Shown: positions 16,213 to 23,582 of the stretch, in pieces
Numbering within the stretch: position 1 is the stretch's first letter
Layout: every line of letters begins with the position of its first letter
Origin: Eubacteriaceae bacterium UBA4266
GTDB taxonomy: Bacteria > Bacillota > Clostridia > Eubacteriales > Eubacteriaceae
Length of the DNA stretch: 31,708 nt
Direction of reading: 5' to 3'
NCBI GenBank assembly: GCA_002396065.1
Contig: DGWE01000108.1
Span: 1-31,708, forward strand
Made by a program: the position numbers and the translations under genes
The notes under the pieces: generated by a model
Database searches by the model: none
The model's input: only the letters and a program-made list of their open reading frames with translations
Told to the model about the DNA's origin: nothing

Positions 16213-16704
16213 ATGGCATTGCCGATGAATCGTTTTTTAACGGCACAGGAACGGGATTACCCGACCGCGCTGAAGGAAATTCAGGCGGGGCGCAAGCAAA
16301 GCCATTGGATGTGGTACATCTTTCCGCAGATCGCGGGGCTTGGTTTCAGCGCCAAATCTCAGTTTTACGCCATCGCCGACATGGCGGAGGCGAAGGCTTA
16401 TCTGGAGCAGCCGGTGCTGCGCGCCCATCTAATCGAAATTTCAGAGGCGCTGCTGAAGCTCGACACCGACGACGCCAGACAGGTGATGGGCTTTCCTGAC
16501 GATTTGAAACTGCGTTCATCGATGACGCTGTTCCATCTGACTGACCCGAGCCTCGGCGTGTTTCAACAGGTGCTCGACAAATATTACGGCGGCGAGATGG
16601 ATCAGCAGACCATTGACATTTTAGGCATTAAGCAAGACGAAGACCCTGAGCTCGAAGCCGAACAGGAGGCAGAGGAAGCTCAGGAAGAAAAGGATAAAGT
16701 GTAA
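16213..16704 (+). CDS. DUF1810 family protein
   Basis: Protein of 163 residues matching DUF1810. The family motifs are visible: RFLTAQE near the start, SHWMWYIFPQIAGLG, YAIADMAEAKAYL and DDLKLRSSMTLF. An acidic tail (EAEQEAEEAQEEKD) is added after the domain. Function unknown; members are sometimes labelled calpastatin without support. A GTG nine nt upstream is in frame, but GAGG lies 8 nt before the ATG at 16213, so I choose that. It starts 16 nt after the Cna-B gene and is probably co-transcribed with it. Confidence 0.88.
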   Translation: MALPMNRFLTAQERDYPTALKEIQAGRKQSHWMWYIFPQIAGLGFSAKSQFYAIADMAEAKAYLEQPVLRAHLIEISEALLKLDTDDARQVMGFPDDLKLRSSMTLFHLTDPSLGVFQQVLDKYYGGEMDQQTIDILGIKQDEDPELEAEQEAEEAQEEKDKV

Positions 16705-16727
16705 TTTAACGGATCACAAAGCGTTCT

Positions 16728-16776
16728 GCTTCTGGTTTCTGATGCGTACAGCGCGGGGGAGGCCGGAAGCTTTTTT
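16728..16776 (+). terminator. Possible terminator after the DUF1810 gene
   Basis: GCTTCTGG (16728-16735) can pair with CCGGAAGC (16763-16770) with one G-U, followed by six Ts. The loop is long (27 nt), so it may be leaky. No clear promoter for the next gene follows it. Confidence 0.35.
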
Positions 16777-16813
16777 AAGGTCAAAATTAAAATCAATCAA
16801 AACGGATGGAACG

Positions 16814-17902
16814 ATGAGAAAGAAACGACACAAACAATTAGGGATGACGGCGGTGCTGCTGGCAGCGCTTTTGGCGCTGACCGGCTGCGGCACGAGCTTT
16901 GGCACGTCGAGCGAGCCGGTCAGCCGCCAGGTCATCGCGATGACGACCGTCATGAATTTGAAGGCCTACGGCAAAAATGCCGAAAAGGGACTCGATGACG
17001 GCGAAAAGGAAATCAATCGGCTGGACAAGCTGCTCTCGGTGGGCTCGGACACGAGCGAGGTCAGTAAGCTCAATACCTCCGGAGGCGGCACCGTCTCCTC
17101 GGATCTCGATACACTACTCAAAAAATCCCTTTCGGTTTACCGTTCCACCGGCGGCGCCTTCGACATTACAGTTTACCCGTTGATGAAGCTGTGGGGATTC
17201 ACCGAGGTGTACAACGAGTCCGGCGAGCTCGACCAGGACAAGAAGCGGGACATTCCGACGTCGTCGGCCATCACCCAGACCCTCGCCAACGTCGGCGCGG
17301 ACAAGCTCAGCTACGACGCGAAGACGAAGCGTCTGAGCCTGCCGGCGGGAACGCAGATCGATTTCGGCGGCATCGCGAAGGGCTACACCTCTCAGCGCAT
17401 CGTCGATCTGATGAAAAAGGACGGCGTGACGGCGGGCAACATTGAGCTCGGCGGCAACGTCCAGGTCTTTGGGAAAAAGCCGGACGGCTCGCCCTGGACC
17501 ATCGGCCTGACCGATCCGAACAAGACCAGCCGGACCATGGGGGTGCTCACGCTGACAGAGGGCCGCGCGGTGGTGACCTCCGGCGGCTACGAGCGCTACA
17601 TCACCGGCAAGGACGGGAAAAAGTATCACCACATTCTCGATCCGAAGACCGGGTACCCGGCGGACGGCGGCATCAAATCGGTCACCATCGTCTGCAAGGA
17701 CGGCACGACGGCGGACGCCCTGTCCACGGCGATGTTTGTATTGGGGAAGAAGAAGGCCGTCGCCTATTGGAAAAATCACGCCAAGGATTTCGAGATGATT
17801 CTGCTGGACGACGACAACACACTGTGGGTGACCTCGGGCCTCAAGGGGCAGGTCGAATCCACGCGGTATACGATGAAAACCATCAAAAGGGGGAAAGCAT
17901 GA
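16814..17902 (+). CDS. apbE: ApbE family lipoprotein, FAD:protein FMN transferase
   Basis: Extracytoplasmic flavin transferase of 362 residues that links FMN from FAD to Thr/Ser of target proteins. A lipoprotein signal peptide ends at the lipobox LTGC with Cys25. Family motifs: IDFGGIAKGYTSQRI, ELGGNVQVFGKKPDG, VTSGGYERY and HHILDPKTGYP, then the Mg/FAD region DGTTADALSTAMFVLG. The ATG at 16814 is chosen because the signal peptide starts there. Its stop codon overlaps the start of the NhaC-family antiporter (ATGA), so the two are translationally coupled. No Rnf or Nqr genes, the usual targets, are nearby; the target here is unknown. Confidence 0.93.
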   Translation: MRKKRHKQLGMTAVLLAALLALTGCGTSFGTSSEPVSRQVIAMTTVMNLKAYGKNAEKGLDDGEKEINRLDKLLSVGSDTSEVSKLNTSGGGTVSSDLDTLLKKSLSVYRSTGGAFDITVYPLMKLWGFTEVYNESGELDQDKKRDIPTSSAITQTLANVGADKLSYDAKTKRLSLPAGTQIDFGGIAKGYTSQRIVDLMKKDGVTAGNIELGGNVQVFGKKPDGSPWTIGLTDPNKTSRTMGVLTLTEGRAVVTSGGYERYITGKDGKKYHHILDPKTGYPADGGIKSVTIVCKDGTTADALSTAMFVLGKKKAVAYWKNHAKDFEMILLDDDNTLWVTSGLKGQVESTRYTMKTIKRGKA

Positions 17903-19245
17903 GTTTATTAGAGGAGAGTGGACGGGAAAAACCGAAGGCCAACGGCCTGGCCCTGCTGCCGATTCTCGTTTTCTTAGTTTTGTATTTGGGCAGCGGCATC
18001 TATTTTGAGTACATTCACCCGATTAAGGGGAAGATGGGCTTTTACATTATGTCGGTCGTCGTGGCCTTCGGCATCGCGCTGATCGTCGCGTTCATTCAGA
18101 ATCCGAAGCTGCCCTTCAGCGAAAAGATCCACGTCTGCGCCCAGGGCATCGGCGACGACAACATTACGATCATGCTGTTCATCTTTCTGTTGGCGGGGGC
18201 CTTCAGCGGCATCGCGCAGGCGGCGGGCGGCGTGACGTCCACCGCGAACATGCTGCTCAACATTGTGCCGGCGCGTTTTGCTGTGCCGGGGCTCTTCGTC
18301 ATCGCCTGTCTGATTTCGATGGCCATGGGCACGAGCGTCGGGACGATCACCGTGCTGGTTCCCATCGCCGCGTCGGTGGCCCACACCGCGGGATTGGATT
18401 TGGCGGTCTGCGTCGGCACCGTGGTCGGCGGCGCGATGTTCGGCGATAACCTGTCCTTCATTTCGGACACGACGATCGCGGCGACCCAGACTCAGGGCGT
18501 CGAGATGAAGGATAAATTCAAGGTGAACTTCAAAATCGCGCTGCCGGCGGCGATCGCGACGCTGATCGTCACGGCATTTCTGACCTTCCGCGGCGCGCCG
18601 AGCAGCCTCGGCCATTATCCCTTCCGGGTCGGGCTGGCACTGCCTTATTTCGCGGTGCTGGTTGCGGCCCTGCTCGGCGTCAACGTGTTCGTCGTCCTCG
18701 GGGCGGGGATCGTGCTCTTTCTCATCGCCGGCGCTTGCTGCGGCACCCTGACCTACGTCAAAGCTTTCTCGGCGATGGGCACCGGGACGAGCGGCATGTT
18801 CGAGACGATGATCGTCACGATTCTCGTCGCGTCCATCGCGGCGCTGATGCGCGAGTACGGCGGATTTGAGGCGATCCTGCAGTGGATCCGCAATCATTTC
18901 AACGGCCGACGGGGCGGCATGTTCGGCATCGCCCTATTGACCGGACTGATGGACATCGCGACGGCCAACAACACGGTGGCCATCGTCGTCGCCGCGCCGA
19001 TTGCGAAGCACATCTCAGAGGAATACGGCGTCGATCCGCGGGTGACGGCGTCCCTTCTCGATACTTGCTCGTGTATTTTCCAGGGCATCATTCCCTACGG
19101 GGCGCAGCTGTTGATCGCGGCAGGCCTTTCCGGCCTTTCCAGCGTCGCCATCATTCCGTATCTGTATTACCCGTTCTTCCTGATGGTCTGCGTTGTGATC
19201 TCGATCGTCTTCACCGGCAGGGGCCGAGCGGCCAAACAGGCGTAA
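17899..19245 (+). CDS. Na+/H+ antiporter NhaC-like family protein
   Basis: Integral membrane protein of 448 residues with about 11-12 hydrophobic segments. The NhaC-family motif GGAMFGDNLSFISDTTIAAT is present, together with MGTSVGTITVLVPIA, ATANNTVAIVVAAPIA and the late DTCSCIFQGIIPYGAQ. It probably exchanges Na+ or a small organic acid for protons; NhaC relatives include malate/lactate antiporters, so the substrate is not certain. It overlaps the ApbE stop by 4 nt and ends just before a terminator. The longer frame that begins inside apbE is not needed. Confidence 0.9.
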   Translation: MSLLEESGREKPKANGLALLPILVFLVLYLGSGIYFEYIHPIKGKMGFYIMSVVVAFGIALIVAFIQNPKLPFSEKIHVCAQGIGDDNITIMLFIFLLAGAFSGIAQAAGGVTSTANMLLNIVPARFAVPGLFVIACLISMAMGTSVGTITVLVPIAASVAHTAGLDLAVCVGTVVGGAMFGDNLSFISDTTIAATQTQGVEMKDKFKVNFKIALPAAIATLIVTAFLTFRGAPSSLGHYPFRVGLALPYFAVLVAALLGVNVFVVLGAGIVLFLIAGACCGTLTYVKAFSAMGTGTSGMFETMIVTILVASIAALMREYGGFEAILQWIRNHFNGRRGGMFGIALLTGLMDIATANNTVAIVVAAPIAKHISEEYGVDPRVTASLLDTCSCIFQGIIPYGAQLLIAAGLSGLSSVAIIPYLYYPFFLMVCVVISIVFTGRGRAAKQA

Positions 19246-19248
19246 AAA

Positions 19249-19287
19249 AATACGAAGATCCGATTTGGATCTTCGTATTGATTTTTT
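19249..19287. terminator. Bidirectional terminator between the NhaC-like gene and gpmA
   Basis: AATACGAAGATCC (19249-19261), 5-nt loop, GGATCTTCGTATT (19267-19279): a perfect 13-bp stem, flanked by A run and T run so that it serves both convergent genes. Confidence 0.9.
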
Positions 19288-19294
19288 AACGCGA

Positions 19295-20044
19295 TTATTT
19301 AGCTTTGCCCTGATTGGCGACCGCGTTGATCTTTGCGGCGATAACGTCGGGATCGCCGATGTATTCCTTGGAAATGAATTTGCCTTCGTCATCGAGGGTG
19401 TAAACCAACGGCACACCGGTCGGGATGTTGAAGCCGAGGATTTCGTCTTCGCTCATGCCTTCAAGCGACATCGCGAGGGCGCGCAGGGAGTTGCCGTGGG
19501 CGGCGATCAGCACGCGTTTGCCGGCGAGCATCTGCGGCAGGATGGTTTCGTTGTAGTAAGGCATGACGCGGTCGATGGTCAGCTTTAAGCTTTCGCCCAG
19601 CGGCAGGTCTTCCTTCGGGACGCTGCGGTACTGTTCCTGAAGGGCTGGATTTCTCGGATCGTCTTCCTTCAAAAGCGGTGGCGTGGTGGCGAAGGAACGG
19701 CGCCAGATCTTCACCTGATCTTCACCGTATTTCGCGGCGGTGTCGCTCTTGTTGAGGCCCTGCAGCGCGCCGTAGTGGCGTTCGTTTAAGCGCCAGGTCT
19801 TGTAAACCGGCAGCCAGCAGCGGTCCAGGCTTGTCAGTGCGAGATCCAGAGTGTGGATGGCGCGTTTCAGATAAGATGTGTAGCAGACATCGAAATCAAA
19901 TCCGGCTTCTTTGAGTGCCTTGCCGGCGTCTGCCGCTTCCTGGCGGCCTTGATCGGACAGTTCAGCATCGTGCCAGCCGCAGAATTTGTTTTCCTTGTTG
20001 TATTCGCTCTGGCCGTGGCGCAGAAGAACCAATTTCATCGTCAT
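19295..20044 (-). CDS. gpmA: 2,3-bisphosphoglycerate-dependent phosphoglycerate mutase
   Basis: Glycolytic enzyme of 249 residues interconverting 3- and 2-phosphoglycerate through a phosphohistidine. Seen: the RHG motif with catalytic His10 ([10 protein letters not shown]), [13 protein letters not shown], the conserved [16 protein letters not shown] and the second histidine in [10 protein letters not shown]. The length matches the family. GAGAGG lies 8 nt before the first ATG, so I keep the MTMK start. Own promoter and a shared bidirectional terminator: monocistronic. Confidence 0.96.
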   Translation of the reverse strand: MTMKLVLLRHGQSEYNKENKFCGWHDAELSDQGRQEAADAGKALKEAGFDFDVCYTSYLKRAIHTLDLALTSLDRCWLPVYKTWRLNERHYGALQGLNKSDTAAKYGEDQVKIWRRSFATTPPLLKEDDPRNPALQEQYRSVPKEDLPLGESLKLTIDRVMPYYNETILPQMLAGKRVLIAAHGNSLRALAMSLEGMSEDEILGFNIPTGVPLVYTLDDEGKFISKEYIGDPDVIAAKINAVANQGKAK

Positions 20045-20104
20045 GGATATTACCTCTCATTCATAAAAATATAAAATTCAGCGATTAAACTATCTTTTGT
20101 TGTT

Positions 20105-20133
20105 ATTGTAGCCAAAGGGAAAGTTTTCGTCAA
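20105..20133 (-). promoter_or_regulatory. Promoter for gpmA
   Basis: Minus strand TTGACG (20133-20128), 17-nt spacer, TACAAT (20110-20105). Confidence 0.72.
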
Positions 20134-20197
20134 GAAGAAACGACAGCGGGTTCAGCGCCGCTGCCCCTCAAATTGTAAGCATTTAAAAGGAGGACCT

Positions 20198-20590
20198 ATG
20201 TTTTTAATGATCGGCGTCACCGACGGGCAGAAAGCACTGCCTTACCATCAGACGGGCGTCTGTCCGCGGTGCGGGCAGTTCACCGCCTACGAGGTGTGGA
20301 TGACCTATACCCAGCTGCTTTTGTTTTTCATTCCGTGCTTCAAATGGCACCGCCAGTATTTCGTCCGGATGCGCTGCTGCGGCGCGGTTTACGCCCTCGA
20401 TCCGGAGGTCGGCCGGCGCATCGCGCGGGGCGAGGACGTCACCATTCGGCCTGAGGATCTTCATGAAATGGTTGGATCAGACGGCGGCGGCTTCCGCCGG
20501 GGGCCGCGGCACCGCTGCGCCTTCTGCGGGTATGAAACGGACGAGGATTTCGCCTACTGCCCGAAATGCGGCCGCCGGTTCGAGGATTAA
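20198..20590 (+). CDS. Zinc-ribbon protein of unknown function
   Basis: Protein of 130 residues with two zinc-binding elements: CPRC (22-25) closed by the CC pair at 60-61, and a C-terminal ribbon CAFC (107-110) with CPKC (121-124). Between the first pairs lies a hydrophobic stretch (YTQLLLFFIPCF) that could be a membrane-associated hairpin. AAAGGAGG stands 5 nt before the ATG. It converges on the YolD-like gene with only 10 nt between stop codons; its terminator lies inside that gene. Function not recognised beyond probable Zn binding. Confidence 0.78.
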   Translation: MFLMIGVTDGQKALPYHQTGVCPRCGQFTAYEVWMTYTQLLLFFIPCFKWHRQYFVRMRCCGAVYALDPEVGRRIARGEDVTIRPEDLHEMVGSDGGGFRRGPRHRCAFCGYETDEDFAYCPKCGRRFED

Positions 20591-20600
20591 ATTTGAAAGA

Positions 20601-21041
20601 TTAAAGGAAATGCAGCTCGAGCAAATGGGCGAAAGCGATTGGCTGCGGCGCATCCTGACAGGTCAACGTCAGGGTGCGCTTTTTTAGGTTGGCCGAAAGA
20701 ATTCGGCCCCGGCGGTGCCGGACGTAGCCAGTCTTCCCGGCGAAGGGCTCGAAGTAGGTCAGCGCGGCGGGAACACCATCTGACGGATGGGTGCTCAGCC
20801 GCTCAAAAAGCGCCTTGAGGGCGGCGTTCAGGGCTTCGGCCGCGTCGTCAGAGAGCTCCGGACAGGGGCTGGCCGCGTGGACGGCTTCGCGGGTCCTCAG
20901 GGCTGCGTCGTAGGTGGTCAGCGCCGCGAAGGGCGCGAAAATCTTGGCGCGGTTCGCCGTGGACATCGGCGGGTGGCGGCGGCTGAAGGCGTCGCCCTCG
21001 TGCCGGGGTGCCCCCTGGCGGATCAGCTGTTTTCGGTTCAT
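20601..21041 (-). CDS. YolD-like protein coupled to the Y-family polymerase
   Basis: Protein of 146 residues. The segment HPPMSTANRAKIFAPFAALTTYDAAL is the hallmark (in pieces: HPPMSTANRAKIF / APFAALTTYDAAL) of small clostridial proteins encoded beside Y-family polymerases. The C-terminus (GYVRHRRGRI, TLTLTCQ, IAFAHLLEL) fits the YolD-like fold. YolD proteins in Bacillus accompany UvrX/YqjW-type polymerases and are thought to replace UmuD-like accessory roles. GGAGG stands 9 nt before the ATG at 21041, and the start overlaps the polymerase stop (ATGA). It is the last gene of the XRE-ImmA-polymerase operon. Confidence 0.82.
   Translation of the reverse strand: MNRKQLIRQGAPRHEGDAFSRRHPPMSTANRAKIFAPFAALTTYDAALRTREAVHAASPCPELSDDAAEALNAALKALFERLSTHPSDGVPAALTYFEPFAGKTGYVRHRRGRILSANLKKRTLTLTCQDAPQPIAFAHLLELHFL
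20648..20685 (+). terminator. Terminator for the zinc-ribbon gene, embedded in the opposing YolD-like CDS
   Basis: GCGCATCCTGAC (20648-20659), 8-nt loop, GTCAGGGTGCGC (20668-20679): 12 bp with one G-U, then six Ts. It works only for the plus strand, because on the minus strand the A run precedes the stem, where it is read as codons. Confidence 0.8.
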
Positions 21042-22411
21042 GCGCGGTGGCCTCCAATCTCTTCGTTGCGGGTCAGGGTTCTGGCGTTTTCGAGCAGGTC
21101 CATCCCGCGGAACAGCGCGTTTTTGCCGTAGCGCTTTCGGACCGCGACAAAGGCCTGCTGCAAGGCGTGCTCCCGCTTTTCGCCGGCGGGATCGTCCCAG
21201 AAATTGCACTGCACGACAGCCGACGCCTTCGGGATCACGCGGTTGGCGGTCAGCGTGATCCGGCGCACCGGCAGGTCAGGGTCGGCAATCTGCTCGAACA
21301 GACGCAGGGCGCCCGGAACGATTTTGGAGGTCAGCGCTGTCGGGCCGCCGAGGTCGACGCTGCCGTGGGCGCTTTTGGGCACCTTCCGGCCGTAGTGGTC
21401 GATGTGGATCGGGCCGCAGTAGCGGCCGCCGTCGAGGGCGGTGCGGTCAAAGCCGACGTGAAGCGTGACAGATGGGGTCACGAGCCCTTTTTCGACGAGG
21501 GCGAGGGCCAGCTGGTCGGCCATTTCTCTGACGATGAGGGCCGCGTCCTGGTGGGGGTAGGGCTTGGGCAGAACCTGGCCGGACCCCAGGGAGTGATCCC
21601 GCGGACAGTAGGCTTTGATGTCGGCCATTGTGCAGGGCTCGATCCCCCAGGCGTGGTCGATTAAAATCTGAGCGTCGACGCCGAACAGCTGGTAGAGCAG
21701 CTCCTCGTTGTTTCGGGACATCTCAGCGATATCGCCCATCGTCGTCATGCGGTATCGGGCCAGCTTTTTCGAGATGCCCGGGCCAATGCGCCAGAAATCG
21801 GTGAGAGGTTTGTGGTCCCAGAGGGTCTGGCAGTAGGCGCGCTCGTCGAGCTCGGCGATGCGCATGCCCTTGGCGTCGCCTGCGAGGTGCTTGGCGACAA
21901 TGTCCATCGCGATTTTGGCGAGGTACAGGTTGGTGCCGATGCCGGCGGTGGCGGTGATGCCCGTTGCGGCGTAGACGTTTTGAATCAAATGCTCGGCCAG
22001 CTCCCGGGGGTTCATCGCCAATGTCTTTAAGTAAGGGGCCGCGTCGATGAAGACCTCGTCGATGGAGTAGACGTGGATATCCGCCGGCGACAGGGTCCTC
22101 AGGTAGATGCCGTAAATCTGCGAGGACACCTCGACGTAGCGGCGCATCTGCGGCGGCGCGATGAGAAAAGGAATTTTCCGGCCGAGCTTTTTCTCTACAT
22201 AGGCGATCTGCTGCTTGACCTCAAACAGCCGCGGCCGGCTGCTGACGCCGAGGGCCTTCAGCGCTGGAGAGACGGCGAGGCAGATGGTCTTGTCCGTCCG
22301 GGTCTCGTCGGCGACGACAAGGCGGGCCTTCAGCGGGTCGAGGCCCCGCTGCACACATTCCACAGACGCGTAAAAGGATTTGAGATCGATGCAGAGATAG
22401 GCGGGTTTCAT
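21038..22411 (-). CDS. Y-family DNA polymerase (UmuC/DinB-like)
   Basis: Translesion, error-prone polymerase of 457 residues. Active-site carboxylates are present: Asp9 in CIDLKSFYASVE and Asp118-Glu119 in YSIDEVFID. The helix-hairpin-helix (FWRIGPGISKKLARYRMTTMGDIAEM) and a C-terminal little-finger domain follow (SLGSGQVLPKPY onward), which resembles UmuC/UvrX more than DinB. GGAGG at 6 nt before the ATG. It is the third gene in an operon with an XRE repressor and an ImmA/IrrE protease, and overlaps the YolD-like gene by 4 nt. Inferred to be induced on DNA damage by relief of the XRE repressor. Confidence 0.94.
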   Translation of the reverse strand: MKPAYLCIDLKSFYASVECVQRGLDPLKARLVVADETRTDKTICLAVSPALKALGVSSRPRLFEVKQQIAYVEKKLGRKIPFLIAPPQMRRYVEVSSQIYGIYLRTLSPADIHVYSIDEVFIDAAPYLKTLAMNPRELAEHLIQNVYAATGITATAGIGTNLYLAKIAMDIVAKHLAGDAKGMRIAELDERAYCQTLWDHKPLTDFWRIGPGISKKLARYRMTTMGDIAEMSRNNEELLYQLFGVDAQILIDHAWGIEPCTMADIKAYCPRDHSLGSGQVLPKPYPHQDAALIVREMADQLALALVEKGLVTPSVTLHVGFDRTALDGGRYCGPIHIDHYGRKVPKSAHGSVDLGGPTALTSKIVPGALRLFEQIADPDLPVRRITLTANRVIPKASAVVQCNFWDDPAGEKREHALQQAFVAVRKRYGKNALFRGMDLLENARTLTRNEEIGGHRA

Positions 22412-22449
22412 CCTTTTCCTCCATAATGAATATCAATGAATGAATATTG

Positions 22450-22977
22450 TCAGGAGCAGTCCATATTCGCGAAAAACCGGGCGTTGGGCACGAGCGGCAC
22501 CCGCAGGTCCCAGCCCAGGCGGGTCATTTCCTGAAGCTTGATCAGCACGAGGTTGACGTCGGTGCGCATGATTTTGGCCATTTCGACGACGTCCCGGCCG
22601 TCCCGGGCGAGCTCGTAGACCTGATCCTGATCTAAAAGCAGGTGCGCCGCGAAGGCGTTGGCCTCGTACTCGGTGTGGTCCACTGTGTCAAACAGGGAAT
22701 TTTCGCTGAGGGCTTCTCCTTTAGCCAGAGCGCGGTGGAGCTGGTCGTGGCCCAATTCGTGGGCGAGGACCATCCGCCGCAGATCCTCCGAGAGGGAGGG
22801 GTTGATCAAAATGATGCGGTGGCGCCAGCGCACGGTGTACATGCCGAGGAGCTCGTCGAGATCGGGCACTTCGTAGAGCCGGATGCCGAGCTTTTGAATG
22901 ATCAGCTCCAGGCGGCGGTTGCCGTACTGGCGGATAAAATGCTGGGCGCGCCGGTAGATGCCGGAGGAATCAATCAT
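22450..22977 (-). CDS. ImmA/IrrE family metallo-endopeptidase
   Basis: Zinc protease of 175 residues. HEXXH is HELGH at 73-77, with Glu105 in EYEANAFAAHLL as the probable third zinc ligand. Relatives cut XRE-type repressors: ImmA cuts ImmR in ICEBs1, and IrrE cuts DdrO in Deinococcus to switch on DNA repair genes. Here the start overlaps the end of the XRE gene by 8 nt, so repressor and protease are made together, which supports a repressor-protease pair. Next gene downstream (38 nt) is the Y-family polymerase. Target cleavage is inferred. Confidence 0.92.
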   Translation of the reverse strand: MIDSSGIYRRAQHFIRQYGNRRLELIIQKLGIRLYEVPDLDELLGMYTVRWRHRIILINPSLSEDLRRMVLAHELGHDQLHRALAKGEALSENSLFDTVDHTEYEANAFAAHLLLDQDQVYELARDGRDVVEMAKIMRTDVNLVLIKLQEMTRLGWDLRVPLVPNARFFANMDCS

Positions 22978-23392
22978 CGTCTTCTACCTTCCGACCCCGC
23001 CGCCTTCTGCCGTATTTTCGATTGTCTTCTTTGCAGTCGAAATAGGCCTTCTGCAGCGCGATCATCACCGCGTCCTTGTCCCGTTCCGAAAGCTCGCCGC
23101 CGGCGAACAAGCCGGAGAGCTCGGCAACCAGTTCTTCGGCCTGGCGCTTGCCCCGGCTGCCGTAGCGTCTGGCCGATTCCTCGACGAAGACCTCGTCCTC
23201 GGTCAGCAGGTAGTTCAGGGAACAGTTCAGGGTTTTGGCCAGGCGGCGGTAGATGTCCCGGTTTCTCGGGTAGCGGCCTTCCTGTTCGTAGCCAATGTAG
23301 GTGCGTCTGGAAATGCCGGCGCCTTCGGCCGCTTCGGCCTGGGTCATGGCGGCGCGGTGCCGCATTTTTTTCAGTTTTTCTCCAAATTTCAT
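22970..23392 (-). CDS. XRE family helix-turn-helix repressor
   Basis: Protein of 140 residues. The lambda-repressor-like HTH spans about residues 4-62 (FGEKLKKMRHRAAMTQAEAA, ISRRTYIGYEQEGRYPRN, LAKTLNCSLNYLL). The remainder (65-140) is charged, with no known domain; it ends in a strongly basic then acidic tail (RRRRGRKVEDDD), which may hold the protease-sensitive site. The gene lies under a strong promoter with a 35-bp palindrome at the start point, the expected autoregulatory operator. First gene of the operon XRE-ImmA-polymerase-YolD. Confidence 0.92.
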   Translation of the reverse strand: MKFGEKLKKMRHRAAMTQAEAAEGAGISRRTYIGYEQEGRYPRNRDIYRRLAKTLNCSLNYLLTEDEVFVEESARRYGSRGKRQAEELVAELSGLFAGGELSERDKDAVMIALQKAYFDCKEDNRKYGRRRRGRKVEDDD

Positions 23393-23420
23393 TTCATCGC
23401 CTCAATTCGTGTAAATAGTA

Positions 23421-23455
23421 GTGCAATTGAATTGCATAATGCAATTTAGTTGCAC
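23421..23455. promoter_or_regulatory. Double operator: 35-bp near-perfect palindrome before the XRE gene
   Basis: Two 15-bp palindromes, TGCAATTGAATTGCA (23422-23436) and TGCAATTTAGTTGCA (23440-23454), are separated by 3 nt, with centres 18 bp apart. The whole block from GTGCAA to TTGCAC is itself symmetric apart from two mismatched pairs and its centre. It begins 2 nt after the -10 box, so a bound dimer or tetramer would cover the transcription start. The natural ligand is the XRE protein. Confidence 0.78.
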
Positions 23456-23457
23456 TT

Positions 23458-23487
23458 ATTCTACACGCATCGGACCGCATCTGTCAA
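23458..23487 (-). promoter_or_regulatory. Promoter of the XRE-ImmA-polymerase-YolD operon
   Basis: Minus strand perfect TTGACA (23487-23482), 18-nt spacer, TAGAAT (23463-23458). It is strong enough to need tight repression. Confidence 0.78.
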
Positions 23488-23533
23488 GGGGGTAGACGAA
23501 AAAAGTCTTAAGAAAAATTTGGGCTTGTTCCCA

Positions 23534-23539
23534 TATAAT
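23534..23539 (+). promoter_or_regulatory. -10 element upstream of the flavin-reductase-like gene
   Basis: Perfect TATAAT 44 nt before the start codon; no convincing -35 box is seen. Confidence 0.45.
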
Positions 23540-23582
23540 GCGCCTAGATTATAAAAACACAGAAAATTTTTTGGAGGATAGC

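Noticed and set aside
17974..18897. 307-codon minus-strand frame opposite the NhaC-like gene
   Set aside because: Low-complexity Arg/Asp/His-rich translation, no motif, and the opposite strand encodes a clear membrane protein.
20601..23392. XRE-ImmA pair as evidence of an integrated conjugative element or prophage
   Set aside because: No integrase, relaxase, structural gene, att-like direct repeats or change of base composition was seen; the flanks are ordinary chromosomal genes.
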